Positions 12,401-27,000 of a stretch of 64,000 nt of DNA are shown here, in pieces. The notes beneath the pieces are model-generated. The model was not told the origin of the DNA, did not search any database, and was given only the letters and a program-made list of their open reading frames with translations. The translations under genes and the position numbers were made by a program. The DNA lies in the NCBI GenBank assembly GCA_039707465.1, contig CM077643.1, positions 376,705,919 through 376,769,918 of the forward strand, given 5' to 3'. This DNA is from Rhabdophis nuchalis (Eukaryota; Chordata; Lepidosauria; Squamata; Natricidae). How positions within the stretch are numbered: position 1 is the first letter of the stretch; every line of letters begins with the position of its first letter.

Positions 12401-15400
12401 TTCAGGTGCGCTTCAAGGTTTTGACGACCATCTTTAAAGCGCTCCATGGCTCGGGGCCTAGTTATATGCGAGACCGTCTCCTGCCCCATACATCCCTTAG
12501 ACCGATACGCTCCCACAGAGAGGGCCTTCTCAGGGTGCCGGACAATGCCGACTGGCGACACCCAGGGGAAGAGCCTTCTCTGTGGCGGGCCCTGCCCTTT
12601 GGAACAACCTACCACCTGAACTCCGGACCATCACCGACCTCCGCCTCTTCCGCCAATGTCTAAAGACATACTTTTTTCATCAAGCCGGCCTAGCCTAACC
12701 TCCCATGGGGACTTTAAGAAAAGTTTTAAATTGGGTTTCAAATAATTGGTTTTAGCATAGGATTGGGATTATTTAATATATATTTTAAATTATTTATTCA
12801 TTTTCTATTTTGTATATCTTTTTAAATTTCCTGTGCGCCGCCCTGGGTCCTCTGTGGAGAAGGGCGGGATATAAATGTAATAAAATAAAAATAAAAATAA
12901 AATAAATAAACAAAGCAGGCTGCAAATTCGTAAACCTGACCTGATTCAGTGCACAGATTTCAGAACAGGCATTCATCTGTGAGTTTTTGATGTAATTATT
13001 TCTCACAGATAAATGAGGGAGACTTTAAATTGCTGGAATTCATATGTATCATTACTTGATATTGAACTATTTGATTCAGTTAAAAAAAAGCAGCCTCCAT
13101 ACTGATTATCATGAGGGCACTTTGGAAATATTTTAAACAGGATGCCACATTAGAGTCATTACAGTTCAACTTCAGGCTAATTTTACCATAATATTATTTT
13201 ATTACGGCAAAGTCCAAACTGCTCATATTTTTAACAATGGCTGTGCTTGCTATACTATGCTTACCCATGGTTATCTGAAGAATTTTAATTGAACAAACCC
13301 ATTTACTGGCATCTCATGATACACTGAACCATAAATTAACCCCATAAAAAGGGAGCCAAAAGTTAGCCAAAGTTGGTGTCAGCTACTTTGTGATTTTTTG
13401 TGTTATAAAACAGAATTACTTTGTAAATCTGTTTATAAAAATGTCTACTTTCTTATCTTCACTTATTTTGGTTCAGTAAAATCTGATTGGCTATAAAAAA
13501 AAAATAACATCAGCTTCATTTACCATAAAATCCCTGACTGGGTCAGATCACTCATATGATTGATCTAAGAAATAAAAAGAAGCAAAATAAAGAAACGGTG
13601 CTCAACAGAATTTGAAACATAAACAATGCTGAAGGTTCATAGCCTTGTGTCTTTGAGAAAAGGGAAAGGAAAATTCCATCACTCATAACTGGCTAATTTA
13701 AACTCTAAATTAAAAGTAGCTAACAAGCACCAGGAAGGTTTACTTTGAACTGATAATTCAGTTTTAATATCCATTTGATGTTTTGTTTCCAATGGGAGTT
13801 TTTCAAGTATTGATCCAGAGAGAGTCATCCTCAGGAGGCAGTAAAAGAAAAAAGTTAAGGTTGTGGCTTTGACTGCAGGATTGAAGTCTTATCGGTTTTT
13901 ATGCACATTGTATGTGCAAAATATGTAAAAGAGGCTAGAGCTTTAATTGCATAGTGGTAGCTAACATGCTTGGCTTATTTTTGCCCCAGCATGGATGCTC
14001 CTAGTTTCAGGTTTTGTTCAGGTTCAGAAACATCTGCTTCAGCAGTATGAACATCTGCAGATCTGAATCATGACCTTTGGTCAATTGCCAAGCTTCTGTA
14101 AGGATGTTGGGAATGTCCTTGGTCTATTGAAGTGGTTCTCAACCTGTGGGTTGCGACTCCTTTGGGGGGTCAAATGACCCTTTCACAGGGATCACCTAAA
14201 ACCATCGGAAAACACATATTTCCGATGGTCTTAGGAACCGAGACACCAATTTTATGGTTGGGGGTCACCACAACATGGGGAACGTATTAAAGGGTCGCGG
14301 CATTGGGAAGGTTGAGAACCACTGGTCTATTGCATTGTTCCATCATTGGTTTTACAGTTTCATTGAGTTTACAGTTGCTAGAAAGGCAAGATTCTAACCC
14401 AAGATACACTCATCACTGAGTTTGCAGTTGCTAGAAAGGCAAGATCCTAAGGTACCATCCCCTAAGATGATTCATAACTAATCATCCCCTAAGATGATTC
14501 ATAACTAATATTCTTCTAGAGCTGGGTAAGTCCTGTAGCTCAGGGGTCTCCAACCTTTGCAACTTTAAGTCTGAAGGACTTCAGCTCCCAGAATTCTGGG
14601 AGCTGAAGTCCTTCAGACTTAAAGTTGCAAAGGTTGGGGACCCCTGCTGTAGCTGGAAGATGCTAGATGATGATGTAAGTAACTGATGGACAATGTTTTT
14701 GAGGCCCCAATTCTTCACACAGTGCATGATGAAAACATCCCAGCCATTCATTTTTCCCAACCTAGCCAATTTTTTTTCACTCTCAGGAAACTTTCTCCGG
14801 CAGAGGGCACCAGTGGGTTGAAATTCAGGCCACCCTCTGGGTCTCCAGTGGCTCTACACAGTAAATTTCATCAATCTTCTGATTTGCCTTCCCTACAATC
14901 TCACTTGCTGAAAATGACTTCCCAGGGGAAAGAAAAAACAAGGGATAGGAAGTAGACAAAATCAGGAGTCGGAGGTCTTTTGCATGGTGCTGCTGCTGTG
15001 CTAGGTCTTTTTTTTTTTTAATCTCTAGACAATCTTCTGAGGTCAAAGTGGTTCAGAGGAGAAAAACAAGCTCTAGGGAAATCACACTAAAATCAATTGA
15101 AACAAACCTGCCTATCATTCTGAAAACTTCACAGCTGAGACTCTGCTGCTATCCTAGGTAGCCATTAACGGCTTTGGCTATATACAATAACAAAGATGGA
15201 CCTCTATTCTATGAAGCAAGAGAGGCGATGATATAGGCCAGGGGTCTGCAAAGTCGGCTCTTTTAAGACTGGTGGACTTCAACTCCCAGAGTTCCCCAGC
15301 CAGCATAGCTGGCTGGGGAATTCTGGGAGTTGAAGTCCACCAGTCTTAAAAGAGCCGACTTTGCAGACCCCTGATATAGGCCAACACCATTGCTTTAAAA

Positions 15401-18400
15401 ATCTGCTCTCTGAACAGTTCTACATCATTCAGTAATCTACTAGATTTGGACTACATCCTACCACGAACATGATGACTGGTTCACATTTCCTATGTTTCTC
15501 TCTTGCCCTCATGTATACATGTATGCACACAGACAGAATAGGCTCAACCTCATACTAAACTATTGCTGAGTTTTGACCTAGTTTGCTATTTGAACCCTAA
15601 CATTATTGTTATAAGCTAGCATTTAGATTTAGTGTGTCATGTGAACTAGGCAAACATGGCTAGTTTAAATAACTGCTTACATAAGCAAGGACTGAGCACA
15701 AACTCTGACCAATGCTACATCAGAGGTGGTATTCAGCCGGTTCTATCCAGTTCCGGCAAACTGGTAGTGGCAGCTGGGAGAGGCTCTGCTCACCCGCATG
15801 CACAGTGCTTGCGCATTACGTTGGAGCGAGTGGGCGGAGCCTCCCACAGCTGCCACTACTGGTTCACCTGAACCGGAGAGAACCAGCTGAATGCCACCTC
15901 TGATGTGTAGCATTGGCATCCACAGATGAGGTGCGTGTGCTCACATTTGTGAACCAGTAGGAAAGTAAGTGAATCCCACCTCTGTAGCGACATCCTCTGG
16001 CAGTAGATGCTATAATCTAATTTATAATGTGATGAATTTCCAGTTTCCTACCCTGCATCACCTACCATTAATCTTCCAATATCAAGTTGCGATATTGAGC
16101 TGTGATGGTGCAGTGGTTAGAATGCAGTATTACAGGCTAACTTTGCCCACAGCCAGGAGTTCAATCCTGATCGTCTCAAGGTTAACTCAGCCTTCTAGCC
16201 TTCTGAGGTTGGTAAAATGAGGACCCAGATTGTTGGGGGCCATAGGGTGACTCTGTAAGCTACTTAGAGCGGATTGTAAAGCACTGTGAAGTGTAATTTA
16301 AGTCTAAGTGCCGTTGCTATGTTCATCTACTTTCTCCAAACCATGCCTTATATGCTTCTATCATGCCCTGCTTAACAAGCTCAAGATTCATCCATGGTTA
16401 CTTGAAAGTTAGGTTACTTTGAGTTGATATGCACTATATTACTTGTGCTAGCATTGCTTTCTTCCAACTGCAATTTGCATTCTTCATTCTGTATTTTGAG
16501 ACTCTATTTTGGATTTTATTATTATTTTTCTTTTCATTGCAGCTGCAGAACTTCCTGATTCTATTCCTGGACCACTGTTAAAGTTGTAAGAGCCCTGTGC
16601 TCTTTTGCACCTGGTTACCTAAACATTCCCATTACACATTAACTTTTGTTCATACTTTTGTATGTCACGCTCCCAGTTGGTCCTGAGAAGTCTTCTGTAT
16701 GTCGACATGCACTTATTTATGAGCACTTGCACCAGAAGAAAAATGTGGCCACTGTAAAACTTCCTTCAGAAGTTTTCAGGCAGGAAAATAATGCTCAGAG
16801 GCAGAAAGAGCCAAGATTTATCAAATATGTCTTCCTTTCTCAACCCCTCATAGCACAGGCTGTCTTTTAGGCATATAATGTATTGGTCTTTGTTCCACTT
16901 TCTCTCCATTTCCTAAGATTTTCCCCTTGGTTTTTCCCTCAGAACTGTTTCTGTCAATTGCTCATACATTTTATGTCTTCTTGGTTCTCAAAAAGGCCAT
17001 TTTGTCCTCTCTTTTGTCTCCCAATTGATTACCCGCCTTCTCCTATTCACCTTCCCTCTCTTCCTTTTCCACAGCCTTCCCTTGTCAGGTCTTACAACTC
17101 ACAGATTTTTGTGGGAGAAAACTTATTAGCCACATTCAAAGGTAGGTAATCTAGCTAGCCCCCATGTCTGAACCAGGGAGAGCAATTTGTCTTACAGGTA
17201 GCCACAAATTGCTATTAATGGACTACAGATAATTGGAGAAAGGAATCAAAACCCTGGGCTTCATCTTAGCTCCACCTCATCCTATTTCACAGCTACAAAT
17301 TCTCACACTTACACGGCAGCGAAAAGCATCCTATTCTCCAATGTTATGACAATATTCATGAATTAGTGCAAATGAGCCTTTATATGGATACTCTTATGTT
17401 TGCATGCACGTTTGCAAGTAGAGGTTTGTGACCTCAAATAGGAACAGAATTTCCGCTGCTAAACAGGATGTTTAGCGAGTCACAGCTGATTTTATGACCT
17501 TCTTCTTCATTAACACAGTCGTTAAGTGAACCACTCAGTGGTGGGCTGCTGCTGGTTCGGACCGCTTCGGGTGAACCAGTAGTTCCGCCCACCAGCTGGG
17601 CCTGCCCACCACTCTGCGCTATCAGGTCCTATATAATCGGCAGTTTTTGGTTGCTGCGCACCCTCACATTTTTGATTCTGGGAGAACTAGTTGTTACAGT
17701 CCACCTCTGGAATCACTACAGGTTTTTAGTGACTCGTGTAATTGTTAAGTGAATCCAGTTTCCCCTGTTGATGTTGCTCGAGGGAAGCCAGTTGGGAAGG
17801 TCGTAAGTAGCTCTCACATATCCCTGGAATGCTACAGCTGTCACAAATATACTACAGTTGCCATGGGTACAGATTTTGATCATGTGATCATTTTTTTGTA
17901 TTTTGTATTTATTACATTTATATACCGCACCTTCTCCCTACTGGGACGCAGGGCGGTGTACAGGCAGGTAAAAATCAATAATATAAAACATAAAATACAT
18001 TAAAAATACAATAGTTGGTCTGTCCTAACTGCTAAATAAAAGATTGTTAGTTGAGGACTACCTATACTTGAAATGTATATATCCATGATGGCGAACCTAC
18101 GTGGAGCCATTTATTAGGGCCATGATGGCGAAACTATGGCACGCGTAGCCATTTTTGAGGGCATGCAAGGTGTTGCCCTGTCAGCTCCAGCACACATGGA
18201 CATAGTGGCCAGCTGATTTTTGGCCTTGATTTTCAGCAGTTCAGAAAGCCTCCTGAAGCCTCCAAAGTCGAAAAATGGACTTACCGGGCCCACTGGAATG
18301 GAAAATGGGCTGGTTTCCAGCGTCTGGAGGGCCTCTGGGAGGGGGATGTTTTTGCCCTCCCCAGGCTCCAAGAAAGTGGTGTATGCATGTGCGGGGCAGC

Positions 18401-21400
18401 AGGGTGGGGTGCCACACATGCATGCACAGGGGGCATGGCATGGGGGGATTAAATTCTGGGGGTGGGCACCTGAGTGCGTGCAATAGTGCACAAGCGCGTC
18501 CTTTTGATACCCGGGGCAAAAAAGGTTCACCCTCACTGTATTAGGGCATGTGAGGCATTGCCCTGTCAGCTCCAATGTGCATGTGCATACACTGACTTCG
18601 GCCTTCATTTTCAGCCATTTTTCACCCTCCAGAGGCATCCCTGAAGCCTCCAGACGGTGAAAAACAACCCAATGTGCAAACCGGAAGTTCAGGAATGGAA
18701 CCTCTCCCTTTAGAGGCTTTAGGGAAGCCTCCTGAAGCCTCCAGAGGGCCTCCGGAGGGGAAGGGCACGACCGGCTGCAGGTCTTCCACCTCTTCCCCCT
18801 GTAGCCATGGTAACAGCCAGTTGTGCCTGATTGGCTCAGACGCGACTGGCTGGAATTGGGTTGCTGGGCGCCCTGATTGGTTCCCCGCTTGACAGCTCCT
18901 GCTTAAATAGCTGTCAAGCGGGAAATCCCCTGTCTACCGCCCTTTTTATCTACTGTGAACAGTTGCGTGTATTTTGTCTAGCGAAGCCAAATAAACGGCT
19001 GTTAGTTTACAGACCTGTGTCAGACTCCTCATTCTACGAAATCTAACAAAAGCCTCTGGAGCCAAGGGAGGGCGAAAACGGGTCCATCACAGGCCAAAAG
19101 TGGGGGGAAGGGCGGGGGTCGCATGTGCATGCATGCGGGGAGGGGGTCGTGAGTGCATGCATGCTGGGGTTTGCGTGCATACTATTATGGTTGTGGGCAT
19201 GCTCGCGCATGACCCTGCTGTGCTCCCCCCGCTTTTGGCATGCGATGGGAGAAAGGTTACCCATCACCGGTATATATCCTATAATAGCAACTATGCTTAA
19301 TTAATAGAGGTTCCTACCCTTTTGGGTTGGTAGGCATATTTGGAATTTTAACAGCTTGTTACAGTCATTTTTACAAAATGGCTGCCACGGTGGGAATGAA
19401 CCAATCACAAAACACCCCTTAAACCAAATTAAAAGTAAAGTTACTTCCACCACAACCTTGTATCTCCCTCTCCCGGATGACCCTAATCTCCTCATTTAAC
19501 CTTTGTACTTTTGGGGGGAGACAGATGAGCACAAACCTAAACAAAACACACTGCCATTACCCACTTTACTTTAGAAGAATAGTTCTGGGCTCAAAGACTC
19601 TCCTCTTGGTGCTGGAAAAATGAGATACATTTTGCTTTGCAGCCTGCTACTTTCCCAGTTTTTTTAAATGAAAAGAATCAATAATAATAAGAACCATAAT
19701 AAAATCTCCTTAGGCAAGAAGTCAGGCAGGTACAAAGGAATAACAGGGGACTTACATTTGCTTGGCAGGCACTGCACAAGGGACCAGATGAAGGACATTT
19801 CCTGAGACTCTGTTAAGGCTATTCCTTAATAGAGCACAGTGGTTAGAGTACAGTAATGCAGGCTATTTCTGCTGCCTGCTTCCTGCCTGCAATTTGTCAG
19901 TTCAAATCTCACCAGGCTCAAGGTTGACTCAGCCTTCCATTCTTCCGAGGTGGGCAAAATGAGGACCCAGATTGTTGGGGGCAATGGGCTGACTCTGTAA
20001 ATTGCTTAGAGAGGACTGTAAAGTACCGTGAAGCAGTATATAACTCTAAGTGCTATTGCTATTCCATAATACGTTTGTTTGCTTTTACTGGATTATGACA
20101 TTCTTCCTAATCCAGTAAAATCTTCGTAATCTTTGTTGGTATTTCCTCTCTCACCACAACTGCAAGCCAAAGTGAGTGGAGGTTGCCTTTTCAGGAATGG
20201 GTTCCACCATGCAGCCCACATCTATCTAGAGACATATTTTCCCCTTTACTGCATGGGCTTTAGAATGGAATTGTGGGGTTTCTTAGCAGAGTGGATGAGA
20301 ATTACGGTGTGGTATGTTGGCTTGACAGCTGTGGATAGAAAGACATTATAGAGGGTGGTGAGCACAGCGCAAAACATCCTGGACTGTCCCTTGATACCAC
20401 TAGATGACATCGCTAGGGCTCGCTGCCTTAGAAGAGCGAGGAAAATCCTCAGGGACGACTCACACCCTGGTCAGCCTTTCTTTATTCTCCTACCATCTGG
20501 AAGGAGATATAGAGGCATAGGCAGCCACACAAACAGGCTGAAGAACAGTTTTTATCCATGGGCTGTCAGACTCCTAAAGGAAAACAATTGGCTTGCCCAG
20601 CACTGGAAATGTGAGCGCGCCCATCCACACAGGCACGCAGCATCACAGAATCACAGCAATTCGCTCATGTGTGCCGTCCACACATGCGGCATCAAAAGAT
20701 GCAGTGATATAGGGAGGGATTGCGCCCAGGCAGGTGAGTGGGGCGGTCCCACCCGCCAGTTGCAACTATCAGTTCACCTGAACCAGCCTGAAACAGCAGT
20801 GGCCCACCACTTGGTTTAGGCCAGGGGTCTGCAAAGTCGGCTCTTTTAAGACTGGTGGACTTCAACTCCCAGAATTCCCCAGCCAGCTATGCTGGCTGGG
20901 GAACTCTGGGAGTTGAAGTCCACCAGTCTTAAAAGAGCCGACTTTGCAGACCCCTGGTTTAGGCTTACGAAATCACATGTAGTCTATGGGCAGTAATCTG
21001 CCTATTTGCAAGCGAGCAACTAACATGTTTGACTAAATCACTGCAGATGTTTGATTACATCAGTATTGCTGGCACTGATTGGCATCAAAGTCTTCCAAAT
21101 AAGTATTGTCTCCTACATGACCCTGTTTTAGTTTGAAATAGCTGGGATTGATGCTGGGATGTTCTCCATGCAGAAAGGGAAGCTCTTTCATTGAAAATTG
21201 CCAAGGCCACACCTTGCAGTGGAGTGGTAGGAAAGAGAAAGAGAAAGTCTACTTTTGTGTGGGGGAGGGGGCAGAGATCCAAGTGGCACAGAGCAATACA
21301 ATACAATACAATACAATAGCAGAGTTGGAAGGGACCTTGTAGGTCTTCTAGTCCAACCCCCTGCATGGGCAGGAACCTTATACCATTTCAGACAAATGGC

Positions 21401-24040
21401 TATCTAACATCTTTTTGAAGACTTCCAGGGTTGGAGCATTCACAACTTCTGGAGGCAAGCTGTTCCAGAGGTTAATTGTTCTAACTGTCAGGAAATTTCT
21501 CCTTAGTTCTAAGTTGCTTCTCTCCTTGATTAGTTTCCACCCATTGCTTCTTGTCCTGCCCCCAGGTGCCTTGGAGAATAGTTTGGCTCCCTCTTCTTTG
21601 TGGCAGCAGATTAAATTCCACCACGAAGAAGCTAAGTTACAGGTCCTACAGGTCCTGCTTGGGGATATTTAAGGAGATGCTGAGATTCCTCAGTATCTCA
21701 GAACCTGTTGTGAAATTGATTTGAATCAATTAGAAATCAGGTTGGGCTGGGGGGAAAAAGTTATTTTCAGAGTCAAGAGGCAGGTCTGCTGAGCTTTGAT
21801 CCACTTGAAACCCTGTCCTAAGTAGGTTGTACTTGTGCAGCTAAATTAGGGCAGCTGGTGTAGATAAAAAACATCATTCTCTATCATAAAAATTCCCAAT
21901 ATCCTCCATCATGGTCAGTGAAAAATATTTTCCACCCTCATTGCCCCATGAGAGTTTCCTTTAGAGGCTACTGCTAGGGAGAGAAGGACAATATTTCCTC
22001 CCTATTTCTATAATTCTAAATTCAAACCTTTATTGTCAGAGTACAACGTGGGTCTAATGAGATTGGGTGAACCTCCCTTTGTGCACACACACATACACCC
22101 CAACACAATACAACTCACAGTGAAAGACAAATCCCTAGCCCAGTGAATCCAACTAACAAACACCCAGTCTTATTGCACCATGTGAACTTATTGCACATCT
22201 GTCATACTATGTTGTTGTAGAGTTACTTACAGTATGTGATACCCAACAGACAGTCAAGGCCATCTTGCCCTGCAGATGGGATGGTGTGTCTGGAAGGCAT
22301 CTCCAGTTTTGGATGGTAGCTGATTGGACCATGTGATGGACATGTGGGTGCTGGCCAGGGACTTGAACTTTCTTTTGGGTGGGGAAAACATGGAAACTTT
22401 CACATTCGGGTTTTCCCAGATGTGCCAATATGACATCTCTAATAAAATGGAACTTGGAGGAAATTCAAGCCTCGGAGTCTTCTTTCGTTGGGGGTGTTAC
22501 TTGGAACCCTGAAACCAGTATTTAGATCATACCACTTCACCTGATCCACTAGAGATCCGGGAGTTACAAAAATTGCCCACATTCCACGCAAAAAGGCACA
22601 AAGCAATGAGATCGTCCATGCAGCTTCTCCATTCATTTGCCTCCCATAAAATCAGAATAATGGCTAATGGAAATAGCTTTGAAGCCCCTAAGTTCTCTTT
22701 CCTCCCACTGCATTTTATGCCCTCCGTGAACTGTGTTGGTGATTATGCTGGCAACTCTTGCAACACCAGGCACTTTTCTCAGTAACCATATTGTAGGATG
22801 CTACTGTGACTGAAGTAGAGAAAAGGGGCCGATAAGCTCAGGAACGGATTGCTGAAATGTAAGGTTGTGAGGTCTACTTGAGTATAGGGGGAGAAAACAG
22901 GCATTAGGACAAAACCTCTGAGGAAAATTGCACTTCTGCTCCAGCTGCAAGTAAATGGCAGCTGAACCAGGGGCCAAAATAATAATAATAATAATAACAA
23001 CAACAACAACAACAACAACAACTAAGCTGAACTCTCAAACCTCACAGAGGCAGTTCTTGTGCTCCTCCCTCAGTTTTTATTGTTTTTCAACAGAAACAAT
23101 TCTGAGATGGCCTTGGCTGAGCCTGCCTTCTTCTGTATGTTTCTTGGTTCCTGGTGATTAATTTGGGGGCAGAATTGCGAAGTGCCATACAATATGTCAG
23201 TCCTGTGCCAATTTAGATATGCAAACATTCCCTGCATGCATTTAGAAGCAAGACAAGTGGCTTTTTAAAAAGCCATATTGTTTTAAATGCATTTTCTGTC
23301 ACCTCAATTGAGGAAAAGCTTTTTAAAAATCTTACTTTCTGTCAAGCTACCATCTGGTTTAGTTTCTTTCCCCTTGTCATATTACGGACTTTATAGGGAC
23401 TTTCCCCCTTGTGACCAATTTGTTGGCTACATTGGCCACAATAAATACATCTATATAAATAAAAATGTAACAAGAGTTTGTTCAAAACCGCGAATCTCCG
23501 AAAGTACTGCACCGATCGCTTCCAAATTTTCACACAATGTTCCTTTAGAATATGGCACCAATGATCTATATATAGATTGTGTAGATGTCACACCTGTGTC
23601 AGGAACACACAACAGAAATGTAAAAAATTGTAAAAAAGGTAGCTAGATGGATACAGAGAGAGCAGTGGGCCACATGTATTATGTCATCCTTTATGACATA
23701 AAATACTCTGTCCATAAGATTCAAGGAGAAATACAGTAGATAGGTAGGTAGGTAGGTAGGTAGGTAGGTAGGTAGGTAGAGGGATAGAGAGGGAGAGGGA
23801 GAAATATAGTAGGTAAGTAGGTAGGTAGGTAGGTAGGTTGGTAGAGAGATAGAGAGAGGGAGAAATACAGTAGATAGGTAGGTAGAGGGATAGAGAGAGG
23901 GAGAAATACAGTGGGTAGGTAGGTTGGGGGTTATACGGTGGTTGTGTGTATATGTTTGTGTGTGCAGGTAGATCTACACACAGATTGGTTGGCCATTTAA
24001 CCAGACTTGGCCACAGCAATGCGTGGCCGGGAACAGCTAA

Positions 24041-24091
<51 letters not shown>

Positions 24092-27000
24092 ATACATACA
24101 TACATACATACATACATACATACATACATACATACATACATACATACATACATACAATTTTTAGAAGCATGAAGCATGAAGATGGAGAAGTTCATTAAAA
24201 GAATTAATTGCCCCCACCCTACCATCACAATCTTTGGATCAGATCTGCATGGGAGTTGCTCTTTATGAGTTGCCAGCTTGGGAAGATTCTTGCACTTCTT
24301 CTGAACTGGAAGTCAAAGGTGGTCTGGATCCAGTCCAGAGACCAAGTATGTTAGCAAAGTCTAAGGAAAGTCTGTCACAGTTTTGGAACATGAAGGAAAA
24401 GTTCTGGGCTCAAATAATTCCTTCCAAGGTTATCTAGAGTGACAGGGGAGGTGGGTGGAGGCAGCTAGTAGGTCATGTGAACAGCACATTACTACTTGCC
24501 AAATTCCTAATGTGCAGGGACAATTATCTTCCAACTCAAATCAGTTGGATGGGTAGTAACAAACTCAAACTCAACCCGTCCAAGACCGAGTGGCTGTGGT
24601 TTCCGGCACCCCGGTTTAGCCAGATAAATCCAACACTGGCCATTGGGGGCGAACATCTTGCCCCCGTGGAGAGGGCGCACAACTTGGGCGTCCTTCTGGA
24701 TTCCCGGCTGTCCATGGAGGACCATGTGGCGGCCGTGGCCAGGGGGGCGTTCTATCAGGTTCGCCTGATACGCCAGTTGCGCCCCTTACTAGACCGGGGC
24801 GCCCTTCGCACAGTCACTCAAGCGCTCGTGACATCTCAGCTGGATTACTGTAACGCTCTCTACATGGGGCTCCCCTTGAGGTGCACTCGAAAGCTGCAGT
24901 TAGTGCAGAATGCGGCCGCGCGGATGGTTATGGGTGCCTCAAGGCAAGCCCACGTGACACCTCTCCTGCGCGAGCTGCACTGGCTGCCTGTGGCCTTTCG
25001 AGTGCGCTTCAAGGTGTTGACCACCATCTTTAAATCGCTCCATGGCTCGGGGCCTAGCTATATACGAGACCGCCTCCTGCCCCATACATCCCTTCGTCCG
25101 GTCCGCTCCCACAGAGCGGGCCTACTCCGGGTGCCGTCGGCCGGGCAATGCCGGCTGGCGACACCCAGGGGAAGAGCCTTCTCTGTGGCGGGCCCGGCCC
25201 TCTGGAACGACCTACCCCCCGACCTTCGCACTACCTCGGACCTCCGCCTCTTCCGCCAACGTCTTAAGACGTACTTATTCCAACAAGCCGGTCTAGGATA
25301 GCCCCCCGCGTCTGACTTTTAAATATAAATTATAATTTGGTTACGGTTTTAATAACGGGTTTTAGCACGGTGAATTAATTTAATATATTTTTAATTGATG
25401 TATATTGTATTTATGGTTTTATATAATGCCTGTGCGCCGCCCTGGGTCCTAACAAGGAGAAGGGCGGGGTATAAATTTAATAAAATAAATAAAAATAAGT
25501 GACCTCATGGACATATGTCTGTAGCGTTTGGGGCAATAATATAGAAGTACTTTGCTAATGTATTTCACAGGATGTTCTTCTGCTTCCCAATTTAGTCTAT
25601 AGCCCTGGGATATCCCAGCCAAGGACCTACTAGGCTTCTGAACTCCAGGCAGGCACTGCCTTTCAAATAACTGCTCTTCCGTGGTGCCTTGCATACAAAG
25701 GAACCAATTCTACATTTTTCTCATTTATTTTCTCCCAATGGGGAATAAAAGCTGACATAATTAGCATTCTAATAACTTGCTCATAAGGCATAATGGCTAG
25801 GAAATTTTTACACCCTGCCAGTTACAACCCAGGGGTCTTACCTGAGTGGCCAAGATGCCATGGCTGAAGCCAGTGTTGTGAGTGCCAGTTCCAATGACTC
25901 CAGCAGCTGCCACATCTGACACAGCTCCTAAACTGGGCCCCGAAACACAGAGAAGGGAGAGATTTAGCTGGGATCCATTCCAAAGGTGACTGTTGAGACG
26001 ATGCTATTAACAAATGTGACACTGACACAAAAAATGCTAATTAGCTGCACCTGCTCTGACTTCCAACCATGCCCCAATGAGTGTTGAGCATATGTCACAA
26101 CCTATCAAGCCACAGAAATAGGACACTGACTATGAAGGGATGTTGCATGTAGATTTGTATTTCTGATCCTGGAGTGATTCCTTGGATTCGGAGCATAGCA
26201 TAGCATAGCATAGCATAGCATAGCATAGCATAGCATAGCATAGCATAGCATAGCATAGCATAAGCATAAACATAAACATAAACATAAACATAAACATAAA
26301 CATAAACATAACATCAGAGTTGGAAGGGACCTTGGAGATCTTTTAGTCCAACCCCCTGCTTAGGAAGGAAACCCTACACCACTTCAAAAAAATGGTTAAC
26401 CAACATCTTCTTAAAGACTTCCAGTGTTGGGGCATTCACAATTTCTGGAGGCAAGTTGTTCCACTGGTTAATTGTTCAAACTGTCAGGAAATTTCTCCTT
26501 AGCTCTAGGTTGCTTCTCTCCTTGATTAGTTTCCACCCATTGCTTCTTGTTCTACCCTCAGGTGCTTTCGAGAATTGCCTGACTCCCTCTTCTTTGTGGC
26601 AACCCCTGAGATATCGGAAGACTGCTACCATGTCTCCCCTAGTCCTTCTTTTCATCAAACTAGACATACCCAGTTCCTAAACCGTTCATCATATGTTTTA
26701 GTCTCCAGTCCCCTAATCATCTTTGTTGCTCTTCTCTGCACTCATTCTAGATTCTCCACATCCTTTTTACATCATGGAGACCAAAACTGAATGCAGTATT
26801 CCAAGTGTGGCCTCACCAAGGCATTATATGAAGCGGTATTAATAATTCACGTGTTAACAAGGATATATGTAATCAGGGGTGCATGGATTTCTGATCCTTG
26901 TGAAACTGAAATTGTGTTCCTGTATGCGCTCAATTGACAAGGGAAGCACCTCCACCCTGGAATCCTTCCATGCTTCCTCTAAAATCCTCTCTTAGTTTTG

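Larger units (their letters stand above)
18083..19269. mobile_element. Outer hAT element carrying nested insertions
   Basis: Ends ccatgatggcgaac and ttacccatcaccg, with a perfect 8-bp duplication gtatatat at 18075-18082 and 19270-19277. It was interrupted soon after its left end by a second member of the same family (18120-18538). It also carries an LTR-like promoter unit (18800-19048). No transposase frame. Confidence 0.85.

Noticed and set aside
18114..18638. 174-codon minus-strand ORF
   Set aside because: Spans nested hAT MITEs and their target duplications; no domain.
23735..24156. Regular spaced repeats suggestive of an array system
   Set aside because: Simple tetranucleotide repeats inside and after a Helitron; no spacers, no associated genes, eukaryotic context.
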